64,000 nucleotides of DNA from Hungatella effluvii (lineage in GTDB: Bacteria > Bacillota > Clostridia > Lachnospirales > Lachnospiraceae): assembly GCF_003201875.1 (NCBI RefSeq), contig NZ_QJKD01000021.1:1-64000 (forward strand). The letters are read 5' to 3'. Every line of letters starts with the position of its first letter. The first letter of the stretch is position 1. The translations under genes were made by a program, and so were the position numbers. The notes beneath the pieces are model-generated. The model did not search any database and was not told where the DNA came from. It worked only from the letters and a program-made list of their open reading frames with translations. This document shows positions 16,658 through 24,073 of this stretch, in pieces.

Positions 16658-18070
16658 ATGGCAGAAATAGAGAAAAAGCCGGTTAAGATTGTAGAGACTG
16701 TCCTTCGTGACGCTCACCAGTCTTTGCTTGCTACGAGAATGACAACCGAGCAGATGCTTCCGATTGTCGATAAGATGGACAAAGTCGGCTATTACGCTGT
16801 GGAATGCTGGGGCGGAGCCACATTTGATGCATCCCTTCGTTTCTTAAAGGAAGATCCGTGGATCAGACTGAGAAAATTAAGAGACGGCTTCAAGAACACG
16901 AAACTGCAGATGCTGTTCCGTGGACAGAATATTTTAGGCTACAATCACTATGCAGACGACGTGGTAGAGTACTTCGTTCAGAAGTCTTTATCAAACGGTA
17001 TTGATATTATCCGTATTTTCGACTGTTTAAATGATATCCGCAACTTACAGACAGCGGTAAAAGCATGCAACAAGGAGAAGGGCCACGCACAGGTTGCGCT
17101 CTGCTATACTCTGGGCGATGCTTATACGCTGGATTACTGGAAAGATATAGCCAAGAGAATCGAGGACATGGGCGCCGATTCCATCTGCATCAAGGATATG
17201 GCAGGTCTTCTGACCCCTTATCAGGCGGACGAGCTGGTACGCGCGTTAAAGGAATCCACCGCGCTTCCGATCGATCTTCATACCCACTATACCTCAGGTG
17301 TCGCTTCCATGACCTACTTAAAGGCAGTAGAAGCAGGCTGCGATATCATCGATACCGCGATGTCACCTCTGGCACTGGGAACCAGCCAGCCGGCTACCGA
17401 GGTTATGGTTGAGACCTTCCGCGGAACACCGTATGACACAGGCTTTGATCAGAACTTACTGGCTGAGATCGCCGACCACTTCCAGCCGATCCGTGAGGAG
17501 GCTCTTAAGAGCGGCCGTTTAAATCCGAAGGTTCTGGGTGTCAATATCAAGACTTTACAGTATCAGGTACCTGGCGGTATGCTTTCCAACCTGGTAAGCC
17601 AGCTGAAGGAAGCAGGCCAGGAAGACAAGTACAGACAGGTTCTGGAGGAAGTTCCGAGAGTAAGAAAAGATTTCGGCGAGCCGCCGCTTGTTACCCCGTC
17701 TTCTCAGATCGTGGGTACTCAGGCCGTTTTAAATGTCATCAGCGGCGAGCGTTACAAGATGGTAACAAAAGAGTCCAAGAAGATCCTTATGGGCGAGTTC
17801 GGCCAGACGGTAAAACCGTTCAATGCGGAAGTTCAGAAGAAGATCATCGGAGACGAGACACCGATCACCTGCCGTCCGGCAGACTTGATCGCTCCGCAGC
17901 TTCCTCAGTTCGAGAAAGAGTGTGCGCAGTGGAAGCAGCAGGATGAAGATGTACTGTCCTATGCGCTGTTCCCGGCTGTAGCGAAGGAATTCTTCGAGTA
18001 CAGAGCGGCTCAGCAGACCGGTGTGGATTCGGCTGTGGCGGATAAGGGGAGCAAGGCTTATCCGGTATAA
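16658..18070 (+). CDS. oadA: Oxaloacetate/pyruvate carboxyltransferase (OadA/PycB, 5S-like), without biotin domain
   Basis: The 470-residue protein is the carboxyltransferase of oxaloacetate decarboxylase alpha, pyruvate carboxylase and transcarboxylase 5S. The TIM-barrel carries RDAHQSL (Asp18), IKDMAGL (Lys179, carbamylated in relatives) and DLHTHYTSG (His208, His210), which bind the active-site metal. A conserved carboxylase domain follows (to about residue 445). Unlike classical OadA it ends without a biotinyl domain, so it must use the separate carrier encoded upstream. TAGGAGGTAAGATA precedes the ATG at 16658. It is the last gene of the operon, followed by a clear terminator. Confidence 0.92.
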   Translation: MAEIEKKPVKIVETVLRDAHQSLLATRMTTEQMLPIVDKMDKVGYYAVECWGGATFDASLRFLKEDPWIRLRKLRDGFKNTKLQMLFRGQNILGYNHYADDVVEYFVQKSLSNGIDIIRIFDCLNDIRNLQTAVKACNKEKGHAQVALCYTLGDAYTLDYWKDIAKRIEDMGADSICIKDMAGLLTPYQADELVRALKESTALPIDLHTHYTSGVASMTYLKAVEAGCDIIDTAMSPLALGTSQPATEVMVETFRGTPYDTGFDQNLLAEIADHFQPIREEALKSGRLNPKVLGVNIKTLQYQVPGGMLSNLVSQLKEAGQEDKYRQVLEEVPRVRKDFGEPPLVTPSSQIVGTQAVLNVISGERYKMVTKESKKILMGEFGQTVKPFNAEVQKKIIGDETPITCRPADLIAPQLPQFEKECAQWKQQDEDVLSYALFPAVAKEFFEYRAAQQTGVDSAVADKGSKAYPV

Positions 18071-18083
18071 AGTAAAATAGAAA

Positions 18084-18128
18084 AGGATTGTGTTTTTAAT
18101 CGTTCTGATTAAGAACACAATCCTTTTT
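18084..18128 (+). terminator. Terminator of the decarboxylase operon
   Basis: An 11-bp perfect stem (AGGATTGTGTT 18084-18094, AACACAATCCT 18114-18124) is followed by TTTTTAT. Confidence 0.88.
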
Positions 18129-18184
18129 ATATATGTCCGGGATTTTAGCTGGCTGTAACATCCCAAGAGTTTGAAGATTTTCTT

Positions 18185-18252
18185 ACAAATACTGCCAATT
18201 GTGTGAACTTTTCGTGTTGAGGTTGACACATGGCAGTATTTGTCATTATAAT
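18185..18252 (+). promoter_or_regulatory. Promoter embraced by a 13-bp inverted repeat
   Basis: TTGACA (18223-18228), 18 bp and TATAAT (18247-18252) lie upstream of the glucosaminidase gene. ACAAATACTGCCA (18185-18197) and TGGCAGTATTTGT (18231-18243) form a perfect 13-bp inverted repeat with 33 nt between the arms. The right arm sits between -35 and -10, as expected for an operator. The transcript leader would be about 63 nt. Confidence 0.65.
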
Positions 18253-18321
18253 AAATTGAATGCTAAATTTACATAAATTAGTATAATTGGAAAAATACTG
18301 AGGACATGTTGGGAGAGACAG

Positions 18322-20436
18322 ATGAGGAGATATAAAAAAGCTCGTAAGATGGCGGCTTTACTGGCCAGTGTCCTGGTGATTGATTCCCTTGTGGGAACCG
18401 TTTCACCGCACATAGAGAGTATGGCATACATGGAAAGGTCGGCGACGGTTAACGCTTCTTCGCTGAATGTGAGGAGCGGTCCTGGTACGACCTATTCTAT
18501 CGTTACGAAGCTGACCAGCGGGGCGGCAGTAACGGTTATAGATGAGAAGACGGCCTCAGACGGCGCGTTATGGTATCAGATCCGGGTTAAGGGCTCAGGA
18601 GGAACTGAGACGACCGGATACGTTTCAAAGAGTTATTTAAAATTCCCGGTTTCCTACACGAGTGACGCCGATTTCGAGGCGTATTTAAACTCGGAGAGAT
18701 TCCCGGAGAGCTATAAGGTGAGGCTGCGTGAGCTTCATGCACAGTACCCGAAGTGGGTATTCCGGGCTCAGCATACGAACCTGGACTGGAACACGGCGGT
18801 TAAAGAGGAGAGTCAGGTGGGACGCAACCTGGTTCACACAAACAGCATGTCTTCCTGGAAATCCATCGCGGATGGCGCATTTAACTGGGACAGCAGTACA
18901 TGGCCCGGCTTCGACGGAAGCTCCTGGGTGGCTGCATCCGAGGATATTGTAAAGTATTACATGGATCCGAGAAATTTTCTGGATGAGACGAATGTTTTTC
19001 AGTTCCTTACCCATACATACGACAGCAACAGCCATACGGTGGAAGGACTTCAGACCATGGTAAAGGGCTCCTTTCTGGCCGGTACCGCGGCAGACGGCGG
19101 GAGCTCGTCTCCGGGAGGCAGCAGCAGCCCGGGAGGAGGCAGCAGCAGTCCGGGCGGCGGTGATTCTTCCTCGTATGGTCCCGGCGTTTCCGGCGGAGGG
19201 CCGGGGGTTAATCTTCCTAGTACCGGAGGTGCTTCTTCTGGTTCAGGTGGATCTTCTTCTGGTTCCAGCGGCTCCGGTACGATCGAGAGCGCCGCTCCCA
19301 GCAAGGGCAGTACGCCGGGAGTCAGCCAGGAATCGCCTCACGCTTCCATCATGCCGAACACGCCGCGCGTGCTCATGGAATACGGCCCGGGCGTCAGCCT
19401 GAACGGCCCTTCGGCAGATAACAACGGCAGCAGCGGGTCTGTGACACCGAGCGGCAGTACCAACTATGTGGATATTATTATGAACGCAGGAACCCAGTCA
19501 GGAGTCAATCCTTATGTTCTGGCTGCCATGATTATCCAGGAACAGAGTTCAAGCGGAACCGGAGGAAGCATTACCGGAACAGAAGCAGGCTATGAAGGCT
19601 ATTATAATTTCTTTAATATAGAGGCTTATCAGTCAGGCAGTATGTCTGCCGTACAGAGAGGGCTCTGGTGGGCATCTCAGTCGGGCAGCTATGAAAGACC
19701 ATGGAATTCCCCTGAAAAATCAATTTTGGGCGGAGCTCTTTATTATGGTAATAATTACGTAAAAGTTGGACAGGATACATTTTATCTGAAGAAATTCAAC
19801 GTACAGGGGAATAATCTCTATAAGCACCAGTATATGACGAATATACAGGGCGCGGCTTCGGAGGGGGCGGTCTATGCGAAGGCATATAACGACGAGATGA
19901 AGCAGACTGCGCTGGAGTTTAAGATACCGGTCTATAATAACATGCCGGATAACGCGTGCAGCCAGCCGACTACAGACGGCAATCCGAATAACAAGCTGTC
20001 GAATTTAAGCGTGGATGGATTTGTTATGACGCCAACCTACAACAGAGATACTCTGGAGTACAACTTAATTGTCGATCCTTCCGTTTCCAGTATTACGGTC
20101 AATGCCAGTGCCATCGATGGAAAGGCAACCGTGAACGGTTCCGGAACAATCCAGCTGCAGAGCGGCGCCAATGATGTGCGGATCGCCGTAACGGCCCAGA
20201 ACGGCAGTGTCAGAGAGTACGTGGTTCATGTGGTGCGTCAGGATAACGGACCGACGTATTCCTCCTCTGTCGGAGGAAGCACCGGCGGAAGCAGCGGTTC
20301 ATCGGCAGGCCCGGGCGGCGGAGAAGTCGGCCCTGGCGTAAGCGGCGGACCGGGCGTATCGGATCCGTCTTCCGGCGGCAGTGCGGGAACACCAGGCGGA
20401 AGCAATATCTCAATCGCTCCGGATGGTTCTAACTAA
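18322..20436 (+). CDS. Secreted cell-wall glucosaminidase with SH3b and cadherin-like domains
   Basis: The 704-residue exported protein has a signal peptide (residues 1 to about 36), an SH3b domain (about 40-112, ATVNASSLNVRSGPGTTY), a conserved region of unknown role (about 115-250), a Gly/Ser/Pro-rich linker (about 255-330) and a glucosaminidase-like domain (about 375-540). The latter holds VLAAMIIQEQSS with the likely catalytic Glu, and NFFNIEAYQSG. A cadherin-like beta-sandwich domain (about 560-650, LSNLSVDGF ... VREYVVHVVRQ) and a second Gly/Ser tail follow. It probably cleaves or remodels peptidoglycan. It is cotranscribed with the next gene, which carries the same cadherin-like domain type. 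GGGAGAG precedes the ATG. Confidence 0.85.
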   Translation: MRRYKKARKMAALLASVLVIDSLVGTVSPHIESMAYMERSATVNASSLNVRSGPGTTYSIVTKLTSGAAVTVIDEKTASDGALWYQIRVKGSGGTETTGYVSKSYLKFPVSYTSDADFEAYLNSERFPESYKVRLRELHAQYPKWVFRAQHTNLDWNTAVKEESQVGRNLVHTNSMSSWKSIADGAFNWDSSTWPGFDGSSWVAASEDIVKYYMDPRNFLDETNVFQFLTHTYDSNSHTVEGLQTMVKGSFLAGTAADGGSSSPGGSSSPGGGSSSPGGGDSSSYGPGVSGGGPGVNLPSTGGASSGSGGSSSGSSGSGTIESAAPSKGSTPGVSQESPHASIMPNTPRVLMEYGPGVSLNGPSADNNGSSGSVTPSGSTNYVDIIMNAGTQSGVNPYVLAAMIIQEQSSSGTGGSITGTEAGYEGYYNFFNIEAYQSGSMSAVQRGLWWASQSGSYERPWNSPEKSILGGALYYGNNYVKVGQDTFYLKKFNVQGNNLYKHQYMTNIQGAASEGAVYAKAYNDEMKQTALEFKIPVYNNMPDNACSQPTTDGNPNNKLSNLSVDGFVMTPTYNRDTLEYNLIVDPSVSSITVNASAIDGKATVNGSGTIQLQSGANDVRIAVTAQNGSVREYVVHVVRQDNGPTYSSSVGGSTGGSSGSSAGPGGGEVGPGVSGGPGVSDPSSGGSAGTPGGSNISIAPDGSN

Positions 20437-20456
20437 ACGTAAGTAAGGAGATTTCT

Positions 20457-22622
20457 ATGAAAATAAAACTGAAACGACTGATGGCCGGCCTTATGCTGGT
20501 CTGCATGCTGGCAGTTATGGGACCATTCGGACAGATGGTCTCCTGGGCTGCCAATACAAGAATTGCATTTTCCGACCCATCGGTCATGGTGGGCAACGAA
20601 GTGACGGTAACGATGAAGATCACCAGCGATTCTGCGCTGGGCAAGGCGGACGTCATGTTGGCCTACGATTCGGCCGCACTGGAATTCCTAAGCGGAAACG
20701 GTGCGAATGGGGGAGCCGGAGCGTTGAAGCTTCAGGACACCACGGACGCTGCCGATCAGAAATCCTTCAGCTTTACCTTGAAGTTTAAGGCTCTGAAGGC
20801 GGGAAACACACAGATTTCCGTGACGTCCCAGGAGATTTACGATGCGGATTCCCAGATCGTAACTGTGGATAAGCAGGGCGGTTCCACTGTCAAGGTGACT
20901 TCTCCGGCCTCCTCCTCCAAGGATGCTGCGCTTAAGTCTCTGAAGATATCACCAGGCGAGCTGACTCCGGAATTTTCACCGGAGGTGGAAAACTATACGG
21001 CTTCCGTGGATGGCAGCACCGCAGACCTAGTCGTGAACGCAGTAGCGGCTAATGCAGGCGCCAGCGTGAAGCTTCAGGGAGACAAGGGCTTAAAGGCCGG
21101 AGAAAATCAGGTCGTGGTCAACGTCACGGCCGAGGATGGCCAGACCGTTAAGAACTATACAATCGTAGTGACGAAAGCGGAAGGCGGTGAGACGACACCG
21201 GGCGGAAGCAGCGGAGCGGACGTATCCGCAGAATTTGGTGATGCTGCTGTGACGGTGAACGGTACGGAATATAAGGTGGCGGCTTCCTTCGATGAGTCGG
21301 CACTGCCGGAAGGCTTTGAAGCGAGCACCTATGATTATAAGGGAACGGAAGTTATGGCTGGAAAGGGTCTCGAAAAAGATCTGACTCTTCTGTATCTCCA
21401 GGATGCGGGCGGAAACGGCGGCTTCTACATCTATAATGCAGAAGCAGATTCCTGGTCACAGTTCGTCTCTGTGGAGACAAGCTCCAAGGCGATTGTTATC
21501 GTGCCGCTTGATGCGGGTATAACGGTTCCGGAAGGTTTTGAGGAACGTCAGATCGATATCGACGGAATCCGTGTAACCGGCTGGGTACCGAAGTCTGAAG
21601 GCGATCCGCAGTACTGTCTGTTCTATGCGATGAACTGGAATGGAGAGAAGAACTTCTACCGATATGATTTAACGGAAAAGACGATCCAGCGGTATTATGC
21701 TTCCGGCGTTTCCATGGATTCCTATAACAAGATGAAAGAGGATTACAACAGCCTCGTCCGCGATTATAACCTGCAGCGGTATATCTTAATTGGTGTGGGC
21801 GTGCTGGCATTTATTCTTCTGATCGTGATTATCGTCCTTTTAAAACGGGGCGGCAATGGTTCTGACGGAGGTTTCCGGGAAGAACGGCGCGGCAGAGATG
21901 AGGAGCCGGAGGGCTTCTTCACAGAACCGGAGAGCCAGGCAGGCCGTGTGCGCCGCTACAGCCGTGATGAGTTTGAAGGGGACAGGGAAGTGCCTGTGAA
22001 AGCACAGGAAGAACCGGAAGATGATGATTTTGAGATGGAAGACAGCCTCGATGACATGGAGAAGAAGCTGTCGGCCCATCTGGCGGAAGAGGCAGAACGG
22101 GACACAGCCGGACCGCAGAGAACCGCAAGAGAACAGACACCGGGCCGGCCACAGCCGAATGCAGCAGCGCGTGTGCCGCAGGAGCCAGGACAGGCTGTTA
22201 GACCACAGCAGGAGAGCCATGCTGGCAGACCGCAGGCAAACGCTGCACAGGCGGGAAGAGCGCCGCAGGCTAATGCAGGGCAGGCAGGAAGAGCGCCGCA
22301 GGCGAATGCAGGACAGACAGGCAGACCGCAGGCCAATGCAGGACAGACAGGCAGACCGCAGGCCAATGCAGGACAGACAGGCAGACTGCAGGCCAATGCA
22401 GCGCAGGCAGGAAGGCCGCAGCCGAATGCAGGAGAGGAAGGCAGACCGCAGCAGAATGCATCTAAGACAGGCGGACTACAGTCTAACCCGGGACAGGCAG
22501 GAAGGACGCAGCCAAACGCCTCCCATGCGGGCAGACCGCAGCCGTCCACACCGGATCCGGCAGTGCGGTATCCGGAGATGGAAGACGAAGATGATTTTGA
22601 ATTCATGGATCTTGACGATTAA
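20457..22622 (+). CDS. Membrane-anchored surface protein: cohesin-like, cadherin-like, TM and repetitive tail
   Basis: The 721-residue protein has a signal peptide (1 to about 31), a cohesin-like beta domain (about 32-145, TRIAFSDPSVMVGNEVTV), a cadherin-like beta-sandwich (about 158-240, ALKSLKISPGELTPEFSP), a further extracellular region (about 255-430), one membrane helix (about 441-463, LIGVGVLAFILLIVIIVLL) and a cytoplasmic tail of about 255 residues. The tail is acidic, then made of imperfect 10-11-residue repeats (GRPQANAGQT type), and ends DDFEFMDLDD. The topology predicts that the repeats are inside the cell. AAGGAGATTTCT precedes the ATG, 20 bp after the glucosaminidase gene. I infer a surface module with the preceding protein; no function is known to me. 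Confidence 0.82.
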   Translation: MKIKLKRLMAGLMLVCMLAVMGPFGQMVSWAANTRIAFSDPSVMVGNEVTVTMKITSDSALGKADVMLAYDSAALEFLSGNGANGGAGALKLQDTTDAADQKSFSFTLKFKALKAGNTQISVTSQEIYDADSQIVTVDKQGGSTVKVTSPASSSKDAALKSLKISPGELTPEFSPEVENYTASVDGSTADLVVNAVAANAGASVKLQGDKGLKAGENQVVVNVTAEDGQTVKNYTIVVTKAEGGETTPGGSSGADVSAEFGDAAVTVNGTEYKVAASFDESALPEGFEASTYDYKGTEVMAGKGLEKDLTLLYLQDAGGNGGFYIYNAEADSWSQFVSVETSSKAIVIVPLDAGITVPEGFEERQIDIDGIRVTGWVPKSEGDPQYCLFYAMNWNGEKNFYRYDLTEKTIQRYYASGVSMDSYNKMKEDYNSLVRDYNLQRYILIGVGVLAFILLIVIIVLLKRGGNGSDGGFREERRGRDEEPEGFFTEPESQAGRVRRYSRDEFEGDREVPVKAQEEPEDDDFEMEDSLDDMEKKLSAHLAEEAERDTAGPQRTAREQTPGRPQPNAAARVPQEPGQAVRPQQESHAGRPQANAAQAGRAPQANAGQAGRAPQANAGQTGRPQANAGQTGRPQANAGQTGRLQANAAQAGRPQPNAGEEGRPQQNASKTGGLQSNPGQAGRTQPNASHAGRPQPSTPDPAVRYPEMEDEDDFEFMDLDD
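22221..22550 (+). repeat. In-frame 30-33-bp tandem repeats in the surface-protein tail
   Basis: About ten imperfect copies encode GRPQANAGQ-type units. Two copies (22321-22350 and 22351-22380) are identical over 30 bp and the next differs at a few positions. The copy number is likely to vary by slippage without shifting the frame. Confidence 0.85.
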
Positions 22623-22641
22623 GTAAGATAACAAATGACGG

Positions 22642-22690
22642 ACAGGACTGCTTCTGGAAAAAGAAGCAGTCCTGTTGCTGTTCTTTCGGT
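22642..22690 (+). terminator. Hairpin terminator after the surface-protein operon
   Basis: A 14-bp perfect stem (ACAGGACTGCTTCT 22642-22655, AGAAGCAGTCCTGT 22662-22675) with a 6-nt loop is followed by a U-rich but interrupted tail. Confidence 0.75.
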
Positions 22691-22710
22691 TCTTTTTAAA
22701 GAATGTCCGA

Positions 22711-22756
22711 TGTAAATATATTACATATTGAAAAAACAATTCTTGTGTGCTATTAT
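22711..22756 (+). promoter_or_regulatory. Promoter and palindrome upstream of the GntR gene
   Basis: TTGAAA (22728-22733), 17 bp and TATTAT (22751-22756). Just upstream, TGTAAATATATTACA (22711-22725) is a perfect palindrome with 5-bp arms and could be an autoregulatory operator. Confidence 0.6.
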
Positions 22757-22790
22757 GTGTATAACAGATATAACGAAAGATGGTGAGAAT

Positions 22791-23177
22791 ATGATATTGC
22801 AAATCGATTTTAACAGTGATGAGGCAATTTATATCCAGCTTCGGAATCAGATCATTATTGGAATTGCCACGGAGACGATAAAGGAAGGGGATCCCCTGCC
22901 CTCCGTGCGCCAGATGGCTGACAATATAGGAATTAATATGCACACGGTGAATAAGGCGTACTCTGTCTTAAAGCAGGAGGGCTTTGTTAAGCTGGACCGC
23001 CGCAAGGGGGCGGTCGTGGCCCTGGACGTGGATAAGATGCGCGTCCTCGATGAGATGAGGAGAGATTTAAGCGTCGTGCTGGCTCGCGGGATCTGCAAGA
23101 ATGTTACCTGTGACGAGGTGCACCAGCTTGTGGATGAGATTTTCATGCTGTTTTCCAGAGGTCAGAAGGAGGAATAG
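22791..23177 (+). CDS. Short GntR-family regulator (YtrA type)
   Basis: The 128-residue protein has an N-terminal winged helix (residues about 10-75: IYIQLRNQIIIGIA, LPSVRQMADNIGINMHTVNKAY) and a short helical C-terminal part instead of a ligand-binding domain, as in the YtrA subfamily. Such regulators usually control adjacent transporters, but none is present here. GGTGAG precedes the ATG at 22791; a TTG at 22728 would lie in the promoter. Its stop codon is inside a 9-bp repeat that flanks a large palindromic element. If the element is removed, the stop lies 21 nt before the mcsA start, so the gene was probably the first gene of the mcsA-mcsB-clpC operon. Confidence 0.88.
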   Translation: MILQIDFNSDEAIYIQLRNQIIIGIATETIKEGDPLPSVRQMADNIGINMHTVNKAYSVLKQEGFVKLDRRKGAVVALDVDKMRVLDEMRRDLSVVLARGICKNVTCDEVHQLVDEIFMLFSRGQKEE

Positions 23178-23477
23178 CTGCTGCTGTCTGCTTCCTGCCA
23201 GGGGCTGCCGCCGTCTGGTCCGGCTCTGCCGGTTGCCTCCCGGCTCCCAGTTTCGGTTTCGGGCATAAGCAGTTCTAAACGTGCAGGATTTTTCTAAAAA
23301 CCAGTGAAAATGCCCAAACTCGCTGCGCTCAGACAGGTGGGCATTTCCCCTGAACGAAAAATTCTGCGCGTTAAGAACTGCTAATACCCTGCAAAGTCAC
23401 AGGGAGCCGGGAGGCAACCGGCAGAGCCGGACCAGACGGCGGCAGCCCCTGGCAGGGAGCAGACAGCAAGGAATAGC
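23170..23477. mobile_element. MITE-like nested palindrome with 9-bp target duplication
   Basis: Arms 23182-23248 and 23402-23468 are inverted copies, 67 bp with one mismatch. Inside them a second imperfect pair (about 23261-23292 with about 23353-23390) and an inner hairpin around AAATGCCC/GGGCATTT can form, so most of the element folds back. AGGAATAGC occurs directly on both sides (23170-23178 and 23469-23477), which looks like a target-site duplication. No reading frame of note is inside. This accounts for the 320-bp gap between the GntR gene and mcsA. Confidence 0.8.
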
Positions 23478-23497
23478 CAGAAGAATGGAGGTTACTT

Positions 23498-24073
23498 ATG
23501 TTATGTGAGAGATGCGGAATTCGCGAAGCGAATATCCAGTATACAGAGGTAATAAATGGCGTGAAAAAGGAACACCATTTCTGTGCCCAATGTGCAAAAG
23601 AGATGGATTTTGGACCGTATTCCGCTATTTTTGACGGAGAATTTCCGCTGGGCAAGCTGCTGTCGGGACTCCTGGGAATCGAGGATATCAGCCGGGTGCC
23701 GGATAAGCTGCACCAGGTGGTCTGTCCGACCTGCAAGACCAGCTACGATGAGTTTATCAAGAACAGCCAGTTCGGATGTGCCGACTGCTACAGTGTGTTC
23801 GGCCCCCTGATGGAAGAGAGCTTAAAGCAGCTGCAGGGGAGCACCGCACATACGGGGAAACGGCCGAAATATCAGAAGATTTCCTATAAAACGCCGGATT
23901 TGAAAGGCAGTGGGGACGAGACGGCGGGAGATACCGTTTATGAACATGAAGAGGAGATCATGGAGCTGGATGCGAAGTTAAAAGAAGCGCTGCAGTTTGA
24001 AGACTATGAGACCGCGGCGGTATGCCGTGACAAGATCAGGGAATTAAAGAAAGGACATGAGACGAATGCTTAG
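23498..24073 (+). CDS. mcsA: McsA: zinc-finger activator of the McsB arginine kinase
   Basis: The 191-residue protein has CxxC pairs typical of McsA: CERCG near the start, CAQCAKEMDFG, then CPTCKTSY and CADCYSVF, which should bind two zinc ions. A UVR motif closes the protein (ELDAKLKEALQFEDYETAAV). McsA activates McsB and helps target phospho-arginine-marked proteins to ClpC-ClpP. TGGAGGTTACTT precedes the ATG at 23498. It is followed by mcsB with an 8-bp overlap and then clpC, the usual stress operon order, but no ctsR gene is upstream. Confidence 0.93.
   Translation: MLCERCGIREANIQYTEVINGVKKEHHFCAQCAKEMDFGPYSAIFDGEFPLGKLLSGLLGIEDISRVPDKLHQVVCPTCKTSYDEFIKNSQFGCADCYSVFGPLMEESLKQLQGSTAHTGKRPKYQKISYKTPDLKGSGDETAGDTVYEHEEEIMELDAKLKEALQFEDYETAAVCRDKIRELKKGHETNA

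Noticed and set aside
22221..22550. CRISPR array in the 30-bp repeat region
   Set aside because: The units are directly adjacent, in frame with a protein and without unique spacers.
22021..22626. Long overlapping frames on both strands in the repetitive tail of the surface protein
   Set aside because: They have no ribosome binding site, show biased Arg/Pro or Cys/Pro composition caused by the GC-rich repeat, and are shadows of the real gene.
23178..23500. CtsR operator upstream of mcsA
   Set aside because: No tandem heptad of the GGTCAAA type was found; the region is taken up by the palindromic element.
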